From the NCBI GenBank assembly GCA_948567375.1, contig OX419757.1, positions 9,128,974 to 9,192,973 on the forward strand: DNA of 64,000 bases. Direction: 5' to 3'. The DNA is from Lunularia cruciata (taxonomy: Eukaryota; Streptophyta; Marchantiopsida; Lunulariales; Lunulariaceae). Under the pieces are notes generated by a model. That model was not told the origin of the DNA and did no database searches. It worked only from the letters and a program-made list of their open reading frames with translations. The position numbers and the translations under genes are program-made. Positions 59,390 through 64,000 of this stretch are shown piece after piece; position 1 is the stretch's first letter; each line of letters starts with the position of its first letter.

Positions 59390-59620
59390 AGGCTATTTTT
59401 CAAGGTCATTCATTCTTGAGCGGACATTCAATAATATGATGCCCGATTTGGCAACAATAAAAGCAACCACATTTTGTTGAAATCTTTCTTTATTTGTAGG
59501 GACAAGTGGTTTTTGTTGGATGGCATTGATCTCTATTAGTGCAGGCTCCTCAACCTATGTGTAGTGTGTGGGTAGGTTCAATGGAGGTTAAGGTCAAGAC
59601 CAAGTTGTCGCAACAAAGGA
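59390..59620 (-). pseudogene. Chromovirus gag zinc knuckle (55-kb copy)
   Basis: The minus strand near 59420-59480 reads CGCFYCCQIGHHIIEC, a CX2CX4HX4C knuckle. It is interrupted at 59621 by a solo LTR with AAGGA duplications. Confidence 0.75.
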
Positions 59621-61298
59621 TGTGGTAGCCTCATTTTTCATTTTCAACAAGTTTTAAAGAAAAAGTGCATTGTTGAAACCAAATTGAACCCAAATGGAGA
59701 AAAAAAAGGAGAAGTGAGTGTTTTGATTTGACCCAAGGAGTTCAACTTTGTGTTAGAGGAAGATGAACTTGGATTGGATTGGAAGGATAGGAAGGATATT
59801 TCACCGAGGAATGAAAGTTAGAGGGCAAGATTATTGTGGGGCCTATATATGAGTGACCACATGTCCAAATTTTGTGTGTTATATTTTGTTGGAAGCATAT
59901 TCTCTAGGGCTTTCTGGTGCCACCAAAACCACAAAGTTTGGAGGTTTGTAGCAGAAGTTACAAGCATTTGAAGTTTATATAGTAGATGTATTGAATAGTT
60001 TAGTGACTTTGGGTTGGGTTCTTCGGGTTTATATGACTTTGGGTCAAGAGATTTCACCTCAAGACAAAGGTGATCCAATCCAAGGTAGTCAGATATTGGA
60101 TACACAGATCTTTGGGTTAGATATCTGAAGGGTTTGAAATAGTTAGGACAGAGAAAGAAGAGATAGTTATGATGCTCATGACTTTAATTTCAGTTTAGAT
60201 TGAAGATAGGATTGAAATTGAAGGAGAAATGGTAGACACGTAATTTTAGATCCTACAACCAAAGTGCTGGATCAGAAAGTAGGTGTCTTTGGATCAATTA
60301 CTTTATACATTAGAGAAGAATAGGTCAGAAGATAACGATGTAAATAGATTACCCATGGTCTCAATTGCACATTGTAGTAAAGAAGTGATAGAGTTAGTGG
60401 AGGATGTAATAGTTTTAGGTAGACCCAAAGAAGGATGAATGCTTGAAGTAGAATTGGGTTTGAAAGCCAAAGTCAAGGTTGATATTGATTGGAGTAGTAA
60501 CCGATTTGAGATTTGAAGTGGCAGATATGAAGAGATGCATTGTCATCTTGGATCTATAGGTTTGTAGAGTTGTTAGGAAATGGTATAGTTGTTAGTTAAT
60601 TGTCAAAGTGCTCAGCCTATTTAAAGGAGGCATTCACAACAACATGTTGTTAAGTATTCCAAATTTCTGAAGATAGATAAAGAGAAGTGTTGATTCTCAA
60701 TGCTCATTGCTTGAGCTAAATTTTGAGTATCAAGTTTGTGTGTGTATTTGTGAGTGTTTGGAAAGTTTTGAACTGCAAGTCAATATGCTTGTTGGATGTT
60801 GGATTTTGTAGCCTTGATCTTCATTCTATGTGTTTGATCTTGAGTGAAGTGCAATCAAAGTAATGCCTTGACAAATCTGAGAGGAACTATAGTGTTGGTA
60901 GTATTCTGCATTTGTGAGTGTATCTTGAGTTTGATGTGAATCAATTTTTGATCAAGGAAATTGTGCCTTCAATGGAGAGGTGGAAAAAAATTTTAAGGTG
61001 AAGTAATTTTGCAATGAAGAAGCCATCTTTGGGAGAATTTAAATCATCACAATCAAAGTTGATTTGGAAAGATTGGAGAGTATTGTGATTATGGGGTGTT
61101 AATTTTGGTGATGAGACTATGATTAGTGCTTGTTACTCTCTTTTGGGTGTGTTTTCTACCTAAGAGATTAAAGAAGAAATCAAGAAGAACTGAATTGTTA
61201 CTTTTACTTTGTATTTGACCATTTTTTACTCATCTTTCTATGGGAATGAACTCTATTTACCTGATTACCACAAAAGTGATACTTGTTGGGTTGTCACA
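59621..61298 (+). repeat. Solo LTR of the element A/B family (1.68 kb)
   Basis: TGTGGTAGCCTCATTTTTC to GGGTTGTCACA with AAGGA on both sides (59616-59620 and 61299-61303), inside chromovirus gag; the joined flanks match 23085-23125. It is clearly diverged from the LTRs of A and B. It retains the second TATA box (60617-60626) and a trace of the C-terminal end of the LTR ORF (near 60440-60500), but not the main ORF. Confidence 0.88.
60617..60626 (+). promoter_or_regulatory. Second TATA box in the solo LTR
   Basis: CTATTTAAAG about 680 bp before the LTR end. It is the cleanest example of the box also seen at 4742-4750 (minus) and, weakly, at 27891. Confidence 0.5.
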
Positions 61299-61370
61299 AA
61301 GGAATCAAAGCGCTAAGCCAACTACGTGGCTTCCTCCAAGTCTATGGGCTCTCTCTATCATTGGGAAAAA

Positions 61371-62835
61371 ATATGTGTTACATTAGTGCTATTTAGTGAG
61401 TTAGATAAACTAATAGAAAATTATTTAGATTTAGTAAAAATTATAGTTCCAAGCAATAACATTTGGATTCCAATAGGAATTTTAGTTATTTACAAAAATT
61501 AGAAATTTTTACATAAAATAAAGTCCCCTATAGTAAATTTTTTTTTACCTATACTAAGTTGTAATTTCTAGGTAGTAACTTCTATAGTTTCCAAGACAAT
61601 GGACTAGAACAATGGGTTGTTACATGTTTTGAGTAGCCACATTGAGACTGGGGGAAAAGTGCTTCTTGATCGGAGATGAGAAGCAAGCTAGAGATGGGGG
61701 AGAATGTTTGTTGTGGTTTGGGAATGAGGACTAGGACATGACAAGGTGACTCTTATTTTCCTAGAAAATTTTTTGCTCCATTCTCAGATAGCAATATGAA
61801 CAAGTAATTGATAGACTTCTTGGAAAGGGAGATCTTGGGAGGACTCGCTTTGCTTTTCACCATAACACAAAGAGGGCTTGGAGGGACAAGGAGAGGCTAA
61901 GCAAGTTTTGAGTATAGAGGAAGGTGTGATTGGTATGGTCTTGTCCAATACGGAGGTCTATTGTGGTCTTTGTGTACACGAGGAGAAAGAAAGGAAGGAA
62001 GAAAGGGCAAGCAAGCTTGAACAAGCAGACAAGGTAGGAAGAAGGAAGAAGAGGAAGAATCATAAGCACTTAAGGAAGACAATTGTTGATATCATTGCTG
62101 ATGTTGGCAGTGTTAGCTTGGTGGATTTGTTGTTTCTTCTGTTGTCGTTGGTTGATTGTTATTCATGCTTTCTGTGTTGTTTAGGCTCTTTTGTTTCATC
62201 CAGCTTTGAATCATGTTGCTTTGTTTGTTCAAAGCGATGAAGTAGTAAAAGAAGTTCAATCACATAAGCTTAGAGATTAGAGGATGTTGATGTTGAAAGA
62301 TTGGTTCATAGTGGTGTGGTAGGAGGTATAGGGAGAAGAAGCTTGCAAAGTTGAAACAAGACTAGAGATCTCGCACTTGAGAGATAAAGAAAGAGAGGAG
62401 AGGGAAGAAAGAGAGAAGAAATAGAAAGAGAGCAATGCCGCATGACTTTTTTGGTTGCAAGAGGATGGAATGTGAGAACATTGAAATTGTTGTGTGAGAT
62501 CAAGATTCTTGGTGGTTAGGGCCATTTATGGGTGTGAGGAATTGGTGGAATCTCAACCTTATCTATGTACTTTGAGTGAGAGAAACTGAAAGAAAGAAAG
62601 AAAGAAAGACCAGACCTTGGCACCAAATAGTGAAATTACATGTCAAGTGTGTTGGCTAGTCATCTGTGGCTTGGTGGAATCAAGAGGGTAGGATAATGGC
62701 TAAAGAATTTCCAAGTTGTGAAATCAATGATTCCACTAGCAAACTTGCTTTGCAACTGTTTGTAGTTTTGAAGGACTATAGAGAAGCAAACAGTGTTGTT
62801 TCCATATTTTCGTGGCCTACACTATCCCATCAAGG
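61371..62835. other. Unassigned stretch
   Basis: AT-rich DNA left of the next LTR. It includes a purine-rich segment at 62370-62440 and a short (GAAA)n run near 62587-62608. Two open segments at 61878-62240 and 62666-62887 have no recognisable motif. Part may be the 5' end of the chromovirus, but I cannot align it. Confidence 0.35.
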
Positions 62836-64000
62836 TGTGGTACCCATATTTTATTTTTTTTTGAAATGGAGAAGAAGAAGTGTATAGAGAAGTCAGATTG
62901 TGCCTATATGGCTGAAGAAGGCGAAGAAAAGAGTCTTTGAGATGAAACCCGAGGTAACGTGGCTTCGGGTCTTAAAGCAAAGTACTCGGACTTGCCTTGT
63001 CAGCATACAACCCGAAGTAAGAAGACTTTGTATTGAGGGAAGCTCAACTTGAGGCAAAGACAATGTAACAACTTTTTGTCGGGGCAAGAAATTCAAGAAA
63101 GGACCGTTCAAAATCATGGTCATACGCATGAAGTACACTTGACAGTGGTAGGTGTATGCAAGAGGTGTGATTTCTTGGTAGAAACTCAAATTGAAGAGAG
63201 ACAAAGAAGGCGCAACTCTATAAAAATTGGGCTAATGACAAAGCAATGTCGAGCAATTTCCCTTTGCCGTTGAGGAGTCATCTTGCAAGAGATCGGAGGA
63301 AGGGAAGTAGAGTTGAAGACGCGCTAGTGTGTAGAGGAAAATTCAACAAAGTTAACCCGAGAGATAGTGAGGAAGCAAGAAAGATGGGAGGAGGAAAGAA
63401 GAACTCCAAATTCACAATGAGAAATCATGCAATTTGGAGGTTAGATGTGATCGCAAGAATTGAAGTCTTGAGCCGACTTCGGATCACATTCTTGGCGTGG
63501 AACTAGAACGTGGGTTTTCCAAGATTCATGACCGAGATAATCAAGAGTAAGTGTCTCAATGGACCCAAGGAAGAGTGGAAGAGAGGAAATCTGGCTCACT
63601 GGACGGAGTCGGATTGGAGATTGGTACTCGAAAGAGAGGCAGGCGTGGAGCAGGGTGCCACGTTCTTGGGGAAGGGAGAGGTAGCCAAAGAAACCCAAGA
63701 AGTAAGGGATGCCTTCTCTTCAAAGAGGAGGAAGAATGGGTATAAAGTAGAGAGTTACAAAGATCCAGTCAAGAGAGGGATTGTGAGTGCTCTCATGGCA
63801 ATCCTAAAGCCAAAGAGAACGACTTATGTAATGAAACACCAAGCGGTGTTCTTCCATAAGATGTTTGCAGGAGAACCCATCAACTGGGCAAGGTGCTTCC
63901 ATGGGAGAACGAGGTAGATGGTGTGGAATTTGCGGGATAAGTTGCCTCCACACTACATTATGCCATTTGCAGCTTATTTCTACCTTGGGTTGAATTTGTT
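62836..64000 (+). repeat. LTR of the element A/B family, running off the window
   Basis: Starts TGTGGTACCCATATTTTATT, followed by the same leader as 24787 onward, the first TATA box (about 63211-63219) and the LTR ORF start. Whether it is a solo LTR or the 5' LTR of another whole element lies beyond the window. Confidence 0.85.
63246..64000 (+). pseudogene. LTR-resident ORF, right-hand copy (partial)
   Basis: MSSNFPLPLRSHLARD at the start, HAIWRLDVIARIEVLSRLRI near 63426-63485, DPVKRGIVSALMAILKPK near 63765-63815, and NWARCFHGRTR near 63880-63915. The reading order is the same as at 25201, and this copy is relatively open, with about two breaks in the visible part. It continues past 64000. 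Confidence 0.75.

Larger units (their letters stand above)
55364..61370 (-). mobile_element. Chromovirus copy with a solo LTR in gag
   Basis: A minus-strand chromodomain gypsy element with 3' LTR 55364-55856, chromodomain near 55880-56110, integrase, RNase H, RT, protease and gag knuckle up to 59620. It then has an inserted solo LTR (59621-61298), and gag resumes at 61304. It is the reference copy against which the fragments at 1-4071, 15630-17978 and 22860-23640 were recognised. No 5' LTR is recognised. Broken, with many breaks. Confidence 0.75.

Noticed and set aside
62605-62630. Possible primer binding site (minus TGGTGCCAAGGTCTGG) for the chromovirus
   Set aside because: The adjoining sequence does not match the chromovirus LTR end seen at 1001 or 55364, and I cannot name a tRNA with confidence.
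1-64000. tRNA, rRNA, CRISPR, riboswitch and bacterial operon features
   Set aside because: None seen on either strand; the content is plant retrotransposon DNA.

Overview
The window looks like plant nuclear DNA from a large, repeat-rich genome. A gymnosperm or another large-genome land plant fits best, but the sequence alone cannot fix the species. I find no tRNA, rRNA, CRISPR array or bacterial-style operon, and no convincing single-copy host gene. Almost everything recognisable is old, broken Ty3/gypsy LTR retrotransposon DNA, nested several layers deep. C-to-T (CpG-to-TpG/CpA) decay is evident wherever copies can be compared.

Five repeat groups recur. (1) Chromodomain-type gypsy elements (chromoviruses): copies at 1-1000, 1001 to about 23640 (minus), 23985-37478 (plus, interrupted) and 55364 to about 61370 (minus). 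(2) An Athila/OTA-like gypsy family with a tRNA-Asp primer site: element A (4072-15629, minus), element B (24787-37162, plus), a solo LTR (59621-61298) and the start of another LTR at 62836. Its full-length LTR is about 3.8 kb and contains a long coiled-coil ORF of its own. (3) A second OTA-like family with LTRs of about 690 bp: body fragments at 17979-21651 and about 37600-47645, solo LTRs at 29446 and 51040. (4) A gypsy element, D (39336-47155, minus), whose polyprotein region carries a cytosine-5 DNA methyltransferase domain and a PHD finger. A second fragment of this family lies at 48140-48420. (5) A 2-kb TG...CA repeat holding a 46-bp minisatellite, present twice (9915-12009 and 15888-17839).

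Nesting: the chromovirus at 1001 was entered by element A (target duplication TCAAT) and by one 2-kb repeat; A was itself entered by the other 2-kb repeat. Element B sits in a plus-strand chromovirus and holds a solo LTR (duplication GGTAC). D sits in a family-3 body. The solo LTR at 59621 sits in the gag of the chromovirus at 55364 (duplication AAGGA).

The two most interesting items are the DNA methyltransferase plus PHD gypsy element, which may carry its own chromatin writer and reader, and the LTR-resident ORF with its own TATA box. Stretches of 48.4-51.0, 51.7-55.4 and 61.4-62.8 kb are mostly unassigned, decayed, AT-rich DNA.
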